64,000 nucleotides of DNA from Streptomyces sp. NBC_00659. GTDB taxonomy: Bacteria; Actinomycetota; Actinomycetes; Streptomycetales; Streptomycetaceae. Below are positions 25,449-32,769 of the stretch, piece by piece (position 1 is the stretch's first letter; every line of letters begins with the position of its first letter). Position numbers and translations under genes: made by a program. A model generated the notes under the pieces. The model did not search any database, was not told the DNA's origin, and worked only from the letters and a program-made list of their open reading frames with translations. The stretch is taken from contig NZ_CP109031.1 of NCBI RefSeq assembly GCF_036226925.1, positions 3,224,001 through 3,288,000 on the forward strand, written 5' to 3'.

Positions 25449-26614
25449 GCCGGGAGTCCGGCGGTGAGCAGCTCGACGAAGCCGATGTCCTCGTGGGCGA
25501 CCCCGAAGACCTCGGCGCGCAGCAGGGTGCGCTCGGCCCAGGCGCGATGCGGCTTCACCTCGTTCATTTTGTTCGTGTACGCCGACCTCAGTACACCCCC
25601 GCCGCCGCGCTCGGGCCTGAGGATGTCCTGGGCGTCACTGAATTCCTCGTGGCTGACCACGGACAGTGCGTGTACGGGCAGCACGTGCGAGGGGTGGATG
25701 CAGGTCTTGCCCATCAGGCCGTTGGCCTGGTCGAGGGCGATCTCGCGCAGCAGTCCGTCCATCGCGTGTTCGAGCAGCCTCTCGCGCAGTTCCTCCGCCT
25801 CCCCCTCCAGGAAGGGGCTGCGGCGCAGCAGCGGCTTGAACATGCGTTCCTGGACGCGGAAGTACTCCCACACGGGCCCGGTGACGGTGAAGCCGGTGCC
25901 GTCGGCCCGCCCCAGCATGTTCACCACGTCGGCGATCACGGAGGCGACCACCTGGACGTCGTAGGCGGTCATGTCGGGGGCACGGCGCAGTCCGTACGAG
26001 GAGCAGAAGTCCGTCACGCCGAGGCGCAGCGCGAGCACGCGGTCGCGGTACTTGTCGACGGCGCGGGAGATGCCCTCCAGGGTCTCCACGCGTGATTCGC
26101 GGTAGAGCAGCTCGGGCGACTCCAGGACGGGCATGGCGAACAGCCGTCTGCCGCTCTCCGCCTCGGCGTCGGCGAGGGCCTCCAGGAAGGGAGTGCCGCG
26201 GTCCTCGGTGAATTTGGGCATCACGAAGCCCGACAGCAGCCGGACGGCGGGGCCGAGGCGCCGTACGAGATCGGGGATCTGTTCGGGGTGGCGGACGCGG
26301 ACGAACAGCAGGGGCGGTTCGCCGGCGTCCGGGCGGGTCGCGAGGTCGGTGAACTGGCGGACCAGGTTCTCCTCGGCGCCGACGACCTCGGAGTCGTCGA
26401 TCGAGTCCTCCAGGCACAGCACCATCGAGACCACACCGCGCGTGGTCTGCTTGACGATGTCGTCGGCCAGTGTCGGCCGGGTCGCCGGGCTGTACAGCGT
26501 CGCGCCGAGGGCGGCGGCGAGCACTCTGGCCGGAGAGTCGGAGGTGAAGACGCTGGGCTCGCGGTGGAAGAGACGCTGCCGCTCCACCGGGGTGACGTGA
26601 CCGAAATGACGCAT
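25445..26614 (-). CDS. HpcH/HpaI aldolase/citrate-lyase (CitE)-like protein of the Ter operon
   Basis: 389 residues from ATG 26614, preceded by GGGGGAG. A TIM-barrel lyase of the CitE/HpcH superfamily: MVLCLEDSIDDSEV, LFVRVRHPEQIPDLV, GFVMPKFTED, FAMPVLESPELLYR and GKTCIHPSHVLPVHAL are the family signposts, with Arg, Glu and Asp for metal and carboxylate binding. CitE-like enzymes cleave or join C-C bonds next to a carboxylate or CoA thioester. It is the first gene of a three-gene coupled operon with the fusion protein and HAD phosphatase, implying a shared biosynthetic route. Substrate unknown. Confidence 0.88.
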   Translation of the reverse strand: MRHFGHVTPVERQRLFHREPSVFTSDSPARVLAAALGATLYSPATRPTLADDIVKQTTRGVVSMVLCLEDSIDDSEVVGAEENLVRQFTDLATRPDAGEPPLLFVRVRHPEQIPDLVRRLGPAVRLLSGFVMPKFTEDRGTPFLEALADAEAESGRRLFAMPVLESPELLYRESRVETLEGISRAVDKYRDRVLALRLGVTDFCSSYGLRRAPDMTAYDVQVVASVIADVVNMLGRADGTGFTVTGPVWEYFRVQERMFKPLLRRSPFLEGEAEELRERLLEHAMDGLLREIALDQANGLMGKTCIHPSHVLPVHALSVVSHEEFSDAQDILRPERGGGGVLRSAYTNKMNEVKPHRAWAERTLLRAEVFGVAHEDIGFVELLTAGLPA

Positions 26615-26794
26615 GGGACTCCCCCGTGGCGGCTAGGTGGCCGAATGTGATGTGGCCGGTAATAGTACGTACTTATCCATGTCAGGGATTCCCACCGGGC
26701 GTGAAGTTCAGGTAACTGCGCCATGTCCAACACCGGCCGGTTCGCGAACGACCCCGCATTGTCGTGACCAGGACCGACAGGGCAGGATGACCGC
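26615..26794. promoter_or_regulatory. Divergent regulatory region with AGTACGTACT palindrome
   Basis: 180 bases between the CitE-like operon and the TerD gene. The 10-base perfect palindrome AGTACGTACT is at 26664-26673, set in a locally AT-rich stretch (GGTAATAGTACGTACTTATC). It may be an operator controlling both directions; no regulator gene is adjacent. Confidence 0.45.
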
Positions 26795-27697
26795 ATGACG
26801 CACGCGATGCTGAAAGGGTCGAACGTCCCGCTGGACGCCACAGCGGTGCGCGCCGTCCTGCGCTGGACGCCCGGGCAGGGTGTCCCCGATGTCGATGCCT
26901 CCGCGCTGCTCCTCGGCCCCGACGGTCGTGTGCGATCCGACGAGGACTTCGTCTTCTACAACCAGCCCCGCCATCCGTCGGGCAAGGTGTGGCGGCTCGG
27001 CAAGAAGCGCGGTGCCGAGGGCCTCACCGACACGATCCAGACGGATCTGACGGGTGTCGAGCCCGGCGTCGGACAGATTCTCCTGGTCGCATCGGCCGAT
27101 GACGTCGCCTTCGACCGCGTACGTGATCTGCGCATTCTGCTGTACGACGCTGCCGTCGCGGACGGTGAACCTCTGGCGTACTTCGACATCAAGCCGGAGA
27201 CCGGTGCGGAAACGGCGCTGATCTGTGGCGAGCTGTACCGCCGCGGTGAGGGATGGAAGTTCCGGGCGCTCGGCGAGGGCTACTCCAACGGTCTGGTGGG
27301 ACTCGCGACCGATTTCGGGATCTCGGTGGACGAGTCGGAGGCGGCGGCCGCCTCCGCGCCGGAGCCGACCGCCTGGGCCTCGCCCGCCACGGCTCCCGAG
27401 ACCTCGCAGCCGCTGCCGCCCGAGCATTCCGCCCCGGTCACCCAGCAGCCGGCCCCGGTCCCGCAGCAGCCCGCCTACGGCTATCCCGGGCCCGCCGCCG
27501 CCCCGGCCACGACCGGCCCGGCGTACGGCTACCCGCAGCCGGCCGGCCGGCAGGCGGATCCTTCCGCCTACGGCTACCCGCAGCCGCAGAGCGCGCCGGC
27601 CACGCAGCCCGCGTACGGCTTCCCGCAGGCGGTGGGCTCCGGGCCGGACCCGGACTTCCGGCTGCCCCCGCAGGGGCCGCAGTTCCTGTCCCGCTGA
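26795..27697 (+). CDS. TerD-family protein with AYGYPQP-repeat tail
   Basis: 300 residues. The TerD domain fills about 1-185: VDASALLL (calcium-site region), [36 protein letters not shown] and GLATDFGI all match the fold. The tail (about 190-300) is Pro/Ala/Gln-rich with the unit AYGYPQP repeated about four times, likely disordered and perhaps interactive. TerD proteins bind calcium and take part in tellurite, phage and envelope stress responses. The gene is divergent from the CitE-PRTase-HAD operon. Two shorter TerD paralogues lie at 29863 and 30543. Confidence 0.93.
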   Translation: MTHAMLKGSNVPLDATAVRAVLRWTPGQGVPDVDASALLLGPDGRVRSDEDFVFYNQPRHPSGKVWRLGKKRGAEGLTDTIQTDLTGVEPGVGQILLVASADDVAFDRVRDLRILLYDAAVADGEPLAYFDIKPETGAETALICGELYRRGEGWKFRALGEGYSNGLVGLATDFGISVDESEAAAASAPEPTAWASPATAPETSQPLPPEHSAPVTQQPAPVPQQPAYGYPGPAAAPATTGPAYGYPQPAGRQADPSAYGYPQPQSAPATQPAYGFPQAVGSGPDPDFRLPPQGPQFLSR

Positions 27698-27718
27698 GTC
27701 CGGCGGACGCGAGCACGA

Positions 27719-27744
27719 GCGGCCGGCCGGATCCGGCCGGCCGC
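27719..27744. terminator. Bidirectional hairpin between convergent TerD and TerA-like genes
   Basis: A 26-base self-complementary sequence built of GCGGCCGGCCGG and its complement around a central ATC/GAT, positioned between the stop codons of the two genes. Confidence 0.8.
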
Positions 27745-28481
27745 TAACGGCCGGCCTTCGACTTGTAGCCGCGGCCCCACTGGAGCCCCCAGCCGTAGAG
27801 GCGGTCGAGTTCGGCCTGGAAGCCGTACACGAACCTGACCTCGCGGCGTACGGTCACCTCGCCCTTGTCGCACTCGATCATGACGACGGCGCAGGAACGG
27901 GCCTGCGGATGGCGTTCCTCCAGGCCGATCTCGATGCGCGGGCCGTTGCTCGGATAGAGCGTGATGACGGCGTGCGTACGGTCGAAGGCCGGGGTCTGGT
28001 CGTAGATGTAGACGAAGACCAGCAGACGTTTGATGTCGTCGCGGTGGTCGAGGTTGACGTAGGCCGTCTCGCCCGACCCGGAACCGAAGCGGTCGTCGCC
28101 GCTGAGCTTCACGAACGGCGGGGCGTTGAGTTCCCCGAAGAAGCTGCCGAGCGGCTGGACGACGCCTTTGGTGCCGTCCGTCAGCTCGTACATGACGCCG
28201 AGGTCGAGGTCGACGTTGACCATGCTCTGGGTGTGCGCCTGGACCACTTCCGGCTTGAAGGTGCGGAAGGGATGGCGCAGCAGGCTGCCGCGCTGCGGCC
28301 CGCCGATGTCGGAGGTGCGCATCCGCCAGGACAGGTTGATGCGGAGGTTGCCGCTGGCCGCGCCCTGCTTGGTGAGTGAGACCGTGTGGTTGCGCTTGGT
28401 CAGTTCGATGGAGTTGGACGCCGCGCTGCCGGAGTCGAAGTCCGCCGAGCGGCCGCGCCACAGGTCCTGCCAGATGCCCAT
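27744..28481 (-). CDS. TerA-like stress protein
   Basis: 245 residues from ATG 28481, with GGGGGG upstream; a GTG four codons earlier is possible. Features shared with TerA/TerD-superfamily proteins are IELTKRNHTVSLTKQG, NLRINLSWRM, DLDLGVMYELTDGTKGVVQP, FVKLSGDDRFGSGSGETAYV and IKRLLVFVYIYD. The DLDLG motif probably takes part in calcium binding as in TerD. It ends against the convergent TerD gene and lies downstream of the TerC-like gene, separated from it by a strong hairpin. Confidence 0.85.
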   Translation of the reverse strand: MGIWQDLWRGRSADFDSGSAASNSIELTKRNHTVSLTKQGAASGNLRINLSWRMRTSDIGGPQRGSLLRHPFRTFKPEVVQAHTQSMVNVDLDLGVMYELTDGTKGVVQPLGSFFGELNAPPFVKLSGDDRFGSGSGETAYVNLDHRDDIKRLLVFVYIYDQTPAFDRTHAVITLYPSNGPRIEIGLEERHPQARSCAVVMIECDKGEVTVRREVRFVYGFQAELDRLYGWGLQWGRGYKSKAGR

Positions 28482-28509
28482 TCGGCCCCCCACGTCGGTC
28501 GGTATGCGG

Positions 28510-28549
28510 CGGGGCGGCTGTCGAGGACTCGTCCTCGACAGCCGCCCCG
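28510..28549 (-). terminator. Perfect 19-bp hairpin after the TerC-like gene
   Basis: CGGGGCGGCTGTCGAGGAC pairs completely with GTCCTCGACAGCCGCCCCG across a 2-base loop. It lies 29 bases past the stop of the DUF475 gene. Confidence 0.9.
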
Positions 28550-28577
28550 ATCAGAGCGTTCCTCAGCCGGAGGGGTG

Positions 28578-29726
28578 TCACACCCCGGACGAGACCTCAG
28601 CCTTCTCGTCCGAGGTCGGGCCTTTTCCCTCGGCCTCGGCGAGCGCCTTGTTGCGGCGCACGGAGGACCAGAAGGACCAGCCGATCAGGACGACGCCGAC
28701 GAGGCCGGTGATGACCTCGTTGATCTCGTACTGGATGGTCACGAGGAGGATCGCGGCGAGGGCGCCGATCGCGTAGTGCGCGCCGTGCTCCAGGTAGACG
28801 TAGTCGTCGAGGGTGCCCTGGCGGACCAGGTAGACCGTGAGCGACCGGACGTACATGGCGCCGATGCCGAGGCCGAGCGCCATGAGCACGATGTCGTTGG
28901 TGATGGCGAAGGCGCCGATGACGCCGTCGAAGGAGAAGGAGGCGTCCAGCACTTCCAGGTAGAGGAACATGAAGAACGCGGCCTGGCCGGCGAGGACGAC
29001 GGCCGGCTTCTTCTTGCCGGTCCGCTCGGCCTCCTCCTCGGCCTCGTGTTCGCGCTCCTCCTCCTCTTCGAGCTTGTCCTCGAAGTAGCCGGAGAGACCG
29101 CCGACGATCATGTACGTGATCAGGCCGGCGACGCCGGAGATGAGCACCGTCTGCGCCTTGTCGACGTGTCCGCCGCCGTGCTGGTGGGCGTGGACCGCGA
29201 AGGTCATGGAAGTGATCAGCAGGACGATCAGGGCGATGCAGACCGACAGCATGTCGACCTTGCCGAGCTTGGCCAGCGGCCGCTCGATCCAGCGCAGCCA
29301 CTGGATGTCCCGGTCCTCGAAGATGAAGTCGAGGAAGATCATCAGCAGGAACATGCCGCCGAAGGCCGCGATCGACGGGTGGGCGTCGGTCACCAGCTGC
29401 TGGTACTGGTCCTTGTCGTTCAGCGCGAGATCGACCGCGTCGATCGGGCCGATCTTGGCGCTCATGGCGACGATCACGACGGGGAAGATCAGCCGCATGC
29501 CGAAGACGGCGATCAGGACGCCGATGGTGAGGAAGATCTTCTGCCAGAAGGCATTCATCTTCTTCAGGATCCCGGCGTTGACGACCGCGTTGTCGAAGGA
29601 CAGCGAGATCTCCAGGACGGCCAGGATCGCCACGATCCCAAAAGCGGTCCACCCGTCATAGGCGGCCGCCGCCGCCAGCCCTAGCACGGTGATCGCGAAC
29701 GACCAGCCGAAGGTTTTCAGAAGCAC
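28578..29726 (-). CDS. TerC-like DUF475 integral membrane protein
   Basis: 382 residues from GTG 29726. About eight membrane helices. SLSFDNAVVNAGILKKM near the N-terminus and SFSFDGVIGAFAITNDIVLM in the second half each contain the acidic FDN/FDG motif typical of TerC-family proteins, a duplicated layout thought to bind metal ions in the membrane. A charged cytoplasmic loop (LEEEEEREHEAEEEAERTGK) separates the halves. TerC partners TerD-type proteins and is linked to manganese or other metal export. Its place among TerD/TerA genes supports a membrane hub of the Ter system. Confidence 0.92.
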   Translation of the reverse strand: MLLKTFGWSFAITVLGLAAAAAYDGWTAFGIVAILAVLEISLSFDNAVVNAGILKKMNAFWQKIFLTIGVLIAVFGMRLIFPVVIVAMSAKIGPIDAVDLALNDKDQYQQLVTDAHPSIAAFGGMFLLMIFLDFIFEDRDIQWLRWIERPLAKLGKVDMLSVCIALIVLLITSMTFAVHAHQHGGGHVDKAQTVLISGVAGLITYMIVGGLSGYFEDKLEEEEEREHEAEEEAERTGKKKPAVVLAGQAAFFMFLYLEVLDASFSFDGVIGAFAITNDIVLMALGLGIGAMYVRSLTVYLVRQGTLDDYVYLEHGAHYAIGALAAILLVTIQYEINEVITGLVGVVLIGWSFWSSVRRNKALAEAEGKGPTSDEKAEVSSGV

Positions 29727-29862
29727 TGGCTACCCAATCATCGTGTGGTGGGGGCACCCCCAAGCGGTGGCTCGGGAAGTGCGCAACCCCCGTGCCGTAC
29801 TCGGCTTTACCTACTGTTGACCACGAAGTCTAAGGGGCCGCCTTCAGCTGATACAGGTGGGT

Positions 29863-30438
29863 CTAGGAAACATTGACCCCGAAGTCGAGTGCGATCCCCC
29901 GCAAGCCCGACGCGTACCCCTGACCGACGGCACGGAACTTCCACTCGGCGTTGTAGCGGTAGACCTCGCCGAAGATCATCGCCGTTTCGGTGGAGGCGTC
30001 CTCGGAGAGGTCGTAACGGGCGAGCTCCTGGCCGTCGGCCTGGTTGACGACACGGATGAAGGCGTTGTTGACCTGGCCGAAGGTCTGGCCGCGATTGTCC
30101 GCGTCATGGATGGACACCGGGAAGACGATCTTGTCGACCACGGCGGGGACCTTGGCGAGATCGATCAGGATCGACTCGTCGTCGCCCTCTCCCTCACCCG
30201 TGAGGTTGTCGCCGGTGTGCTCCACGGAGCCGTCCGGGCTCTTGAGCTGGTTGTAGAAGATGAACCACTCGTCCCCGAGCACACGGCCGCCGCTGCACAG
30301 CAGGGCGCTGGCGTCGAGGTCGAAGTCGGCTCCGGTGGTGGAGCGCGCGTCCCATCCGAGCCCGATCAACACGTGTGTGAGGTTCGGTGCGGCCTTCGAG
30401 AGGGAGACATTGCCCCCCTTGGCGAGCGTGACGCCCAT
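29863..30438 (-). CDS. terD: TerD-family calcium-binding stress protein
   Basis: 191 residues from ATG 30438, with GGAGG nine bases upstream; the open frame beyond it is rejected. Canonical TerD length and sequence: [27 protein letters not shown] (calcium site), [50 protein letters not shown], and [13 protein letters not shown] at the end. TerD proteins bind calcium tightly and contribute to tellurite resistance and related stress phenotypes. It is preceded at 105 bases by a close paralogue transcribed the same way. Confidence 0.95.
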   Translation of the reverse strand: MGVTLAKGGNVSLSKAAPNLTHVLIGLGWDARSTTGADFDLDASALLCSGGRVLGDEWFIFYNQLKSPDGSVEHTGDNLTGEGEGDDESILIDLAKVPAVVDKIVFPVSIHDADNRGQTFGQVNNAFIRVVNQADGQELARYDLSEDASTETAMIFGEVYRYNAEWKFRAVGQGYASGLRGIALDFGVNVS

Positions 30439-30479
30439 GATGCTGGTCCTCCCCGAGGTTCGATCTTCACTTGGTACGG

Positions 30480-30520
30480 CCGGTCCGGTGCCGCACCGAA
30501 GCGGTGCGGCACCGGACCGG
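30480..30520 (-). terminator. Long hairpin between the two terD paralogues
   Basis: CCGGTCCGGTGCCGCACC pairs with GGTGCGGCACCGGACCGG across a short GAAGC loop, just after the stop of the upstream terD (30543). The two genes are therefore probably partly or wholly separate transcripts. Confidence 0.85.
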
Positions 30521-30542
30521 GATGCCCGAGGGCCTGCGGGAC

Positions 30543-31118
30543 TCAGACGTTGACGCCGAAGTCCTGCGCGATGCCGCGCAGGCCCGAGGCGTAGCCCTGG
30601 CCGATGGCCCGGAACTTCCACTCGGCGCCGTTGCGGTAGAGCTCGCCGAAGACCATCGCGGTCTCCGTCGAGGCGTCCTCCGAGAGGTCGTAGCGCGCGA
30701 TCTCCGCCTCGCCGGCCTGGTTCACCACGCGGATGTACGCGTTGCGGACCTGCCCGAAGGACTGCTGGCGGTTCTCGGCCTCGTAGATGGAGACCGGGAA
30801 CACGATCTTCGTGATGTCGGCGGGAACGGTGGCGAGATTGACCTTGATCTGCTCGTCGTCACCCTCGCCCTCACCGGTGATGTTGTCGCCGGTGTGCTCC
30901 ACCGAACCGTCCGGGCTCTTCAGGTTGTTGAAGAACACGAAGTTCTGGTCGGAGCTGACCTTGCCGTCCGCGTTCGTGAGGATGGCGCTGGCATCGAGGT
31001 CGAAGTCCACGCCGGTGGTGGTACGGGCGTCCCATCCCAGACCGACGATGACCGCGGTCAGTCCCGGGGCCTCCTTCGACAGCGATACGTTGCCGCCCTT
31101 GCTGAGGCTGACTCCCAC
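30543..31118 (-). CDS. terD: TerD-family calcium-binding stress protein, paralogue
   Basis: 191 residues from GTG 31118, with GGGAGG directly upstream. It is collinear with the neighbour at 29863: [83 protein letters not shown]. The two have clearly arisen by tandem duplication and most residues agree. Expected role is calcium binding in the envelope-stress Ter system together with the TerC-like protein. Confidence 0.95.
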   Translation of the reverse strand: MGVSLSKGGNVSLSKEAPGLTAVIVGLGWDARTTTGVDFDLDASAILTNADGKVSSDQNFVFFNNLKSPDGSVEHTGDNITGEGEGDDEQIKVNLATVPADITKIVFPVSIYEAENRQQSFGQVRNAYIRVVNQAGEAEIARYDLSEDASTETAMVFGELYRNGAEWKFRAIGQGYASGLRGIAQDFGVNV

Positions 31119-31232
31119 GAATCCTCCCAATGGTGTTCAGGGGCGGGGAGCCCCGTAGGTGCGTTGGTATCGGATCAACGGTTCGATCCTAGTGACGGGT
31201 TCCCGTGCCTTGCAGGGCTTGGAACCGAAGAA

Positions 31233-31691
31233 TCACAGGGTGTCGAGCGCCTTGACGTACTCGTTCAGGTCACGCGCGTCCGGCAGCGCGTTGACGACCG
31301 TCCAGCGGACGACGCCTTCCTTGTCGATGATGAACGTGCCGCGCACGGCGCAGCCCTTGTCCTCGTCGAAGACGCCGTACGCGCGCGAAATGTTGCCGTG
31401 CGGCCAGAAGTCGGAGAGAAGCGGGTACTCCAGACCCTCCTGCTCGGCGAAGACGCGCAGGGTGTGGATGGAGTCGTTGGAGACCGCGAGGAGCTGGGTG
31501 TCGCGGTCCGTGAACTGCGGCAGGTTGTCACGCAGGGAGCACAGCTCGCCGGTGCACACGCCGGTGAAAGCGAAGGGATAGAAGAGCAGTACGACGTTCT
31601 TCTCGCCACGGAAGTCGGACAGTTTCACGGTGGCGCCGTGGTTGTCCTTCAGCTCGAAGTCCGGGGCCTTGGTGCCGACCTCGATGGCCAT
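31233..31691 (-). CDS. ahpE: AhpE-type peroxiredoxin
   Basis: 152 residues from ATG 31691, the usual size of actinobacterial AhpE; longer upstream readings are rejected. The peroxidatic site is [13 protein letters not shown], with Cys46 in the TxxC position and a second Cys51. The motifs [20 protein letters not shown] and [16 protein letters not shown] are typical. It reduces peroxides and peroxynitrite in the cytoplasm. The gene follows DUF3052 on the same strand but behind a terminator. Confidence 0.92.
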   Translation of the reverse strand: MAIEVGTKAPDFELKDNHGATVKLSDFRGEKNVVLLFYPFAFTGVCTGELCSLRDNLPQFTDRDTQLLAVSNDSIHTLRVFAEQEGLEYPLLSDFWPHGNISRAYGVFDEDKGCAVRGTFIIDKEGVVRWTVVNALPDARDLNEYVKALDTL

Positions 31692-31807
31692 AGTCACTCG
31701 CTTCCCTTCCAAGGGTCTGTTCGGGTGACGACCAGCGTACGCAGTGATCGGCTCCCGGCGGCGGCGCGACCCCCACCGGGTCGCCCGGGTGCCGGTTCGG
31801 GGCATGC

Positions 31808-31845
31808 GTGAGGCCCCCGCCGAGGTGGCTCGGCGGGGGCCTCAC
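31808..31845 (-). terminator. Hairpin after the DUF3052 gene
   Basis: GTGAGGCCCCCGCCGAG pairs with CTCGGCGGGGGCCTCAC around GTGG, 31 bases past the DUF3052 stop and upstream of the peroxiredoxin gene. Confidence 0.85.
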
Positions 31846-31875
31846 GGATGCTCTGCTTGCAGACGGGGCTGCAGC

Positions 31876-32304
31876 TCAGCGCTTCGACTTGGGGGTGGCC
31901 AGGCGGGTGCCCGACCATTCCTTGCCGACGGAGATGCTCTTCGTCTGGGAGAGGCCGGCTGTCTGTGCGGCATCACTGATGTCGCTGGGCTCGACGTAAC
32001 CGTCCCTGCCGGTCTTCGGGGTCAGCAGCCAGATCTGGCCGCCGTCCTCAAGGAGACCGATGACGTCCACCAGTGCGTCCGTGAGATCGCCGTCCTCGTC
32101 CCGGAACCACAACAACACCACGTCTGCGACGTCGTCGTAGTCCTCGTCGACCAGATCCTGGCCGATCAGCGATTCGATGCCTTCACGGAGCTCGTGGTCA
32201 ACGTCGTCGTCGAAGCCGATCTCCTGGACCACCTGTCCGGGCTCGAACCCCAGCCTGGCGGCCGGGTTGGTCCGCTCCTCCGCGTGGTCCGCGGTCGCGC
32301 TCAC
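31876..32304 (-). CDS. DUF3052-family protein
   Basis: 142 residues from GTG 32304, supported by AGGAGG upstream; the longer open frame to 32526 has no family likeness. The family pattern is clear: ARLGFEPGQVVQEIGFDDDV, LWFRDEDGDLTDALVDVIGL, GQIWLLTPKTGRDGYVEPSD and a C-terminal RLATPKSKR. DUF3052 proteins are actinobacterial, small and acidic, with an alpha/beta fold and no proven activity. It is divergent from aceE. Confidence 0.92.
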   Translation of the reverse strand: MSATADHAEERTNPAARLGFEPGQVVQEIGFDDDVDHELREGIESLIGQDLVDEDYDDVADVVLLWFRDEDGDLTDALVDVIGLLEDGGQIWLLTPKTGRDGYVEPSDISDAAQTAGLSQTKSISVGKEWSGTRLATPKSKR

Positions 32305-32769
32305 GGCTTGCCTCCTGATCATGTTTCGGAATTGGGGTCTCCCTCTGCTCGTCCAGAGCCGGGGGATCTCAGCCACGCGCGTACGCGAAGCGTTGGCCGT
32401 AGTCCACACGGGCGGAGCGGATCGCGCAAGTACCCGGCCGTCGAGACCGTCGAAACGGTGACGATCCTGGCAGTGCCGACGCAACTCCCGACGGGCCATC
32501 ATGACGCCGCGTGACGGGCACCACACACTTCTGCCCCATTTGTCCCCTTCGGAACCCTTGGAGCGTGCGAAAGCCGAACGGCTTTGCGGAACGCGTCACG
32601 CCCTGAGCGTATCGTTACGTTTTGGTCGAGACCGTCCCAACGGTCCGCACGGGTGTCTCTATTACCCCCTGGTAGAGATGACGTACTCGTTCGCGGGGTA
32701 CACGATGGGGATCGGTGCAGATGCAGGGAAAACCCACCGAAGACAGCCCTCTGACAGCGAAGGAACAGC
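32305..32769. promoter_or_regulatory. Intergenic leader upstream of aceE
   Basis: 465 bases between divergent DUF3052 and aceE genes with no coding content I support. TCTCTATTACCCCCTGGTAG and the following AGA (32652-32674) form an inverted repeat TCTCTA...TAGAGA around a C-rich centre, a possible operator. The leader ends with GAAGGAA eight bases before the GTG of aceE. The promoter itself was not located with confidence. Confidence 0.45.
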
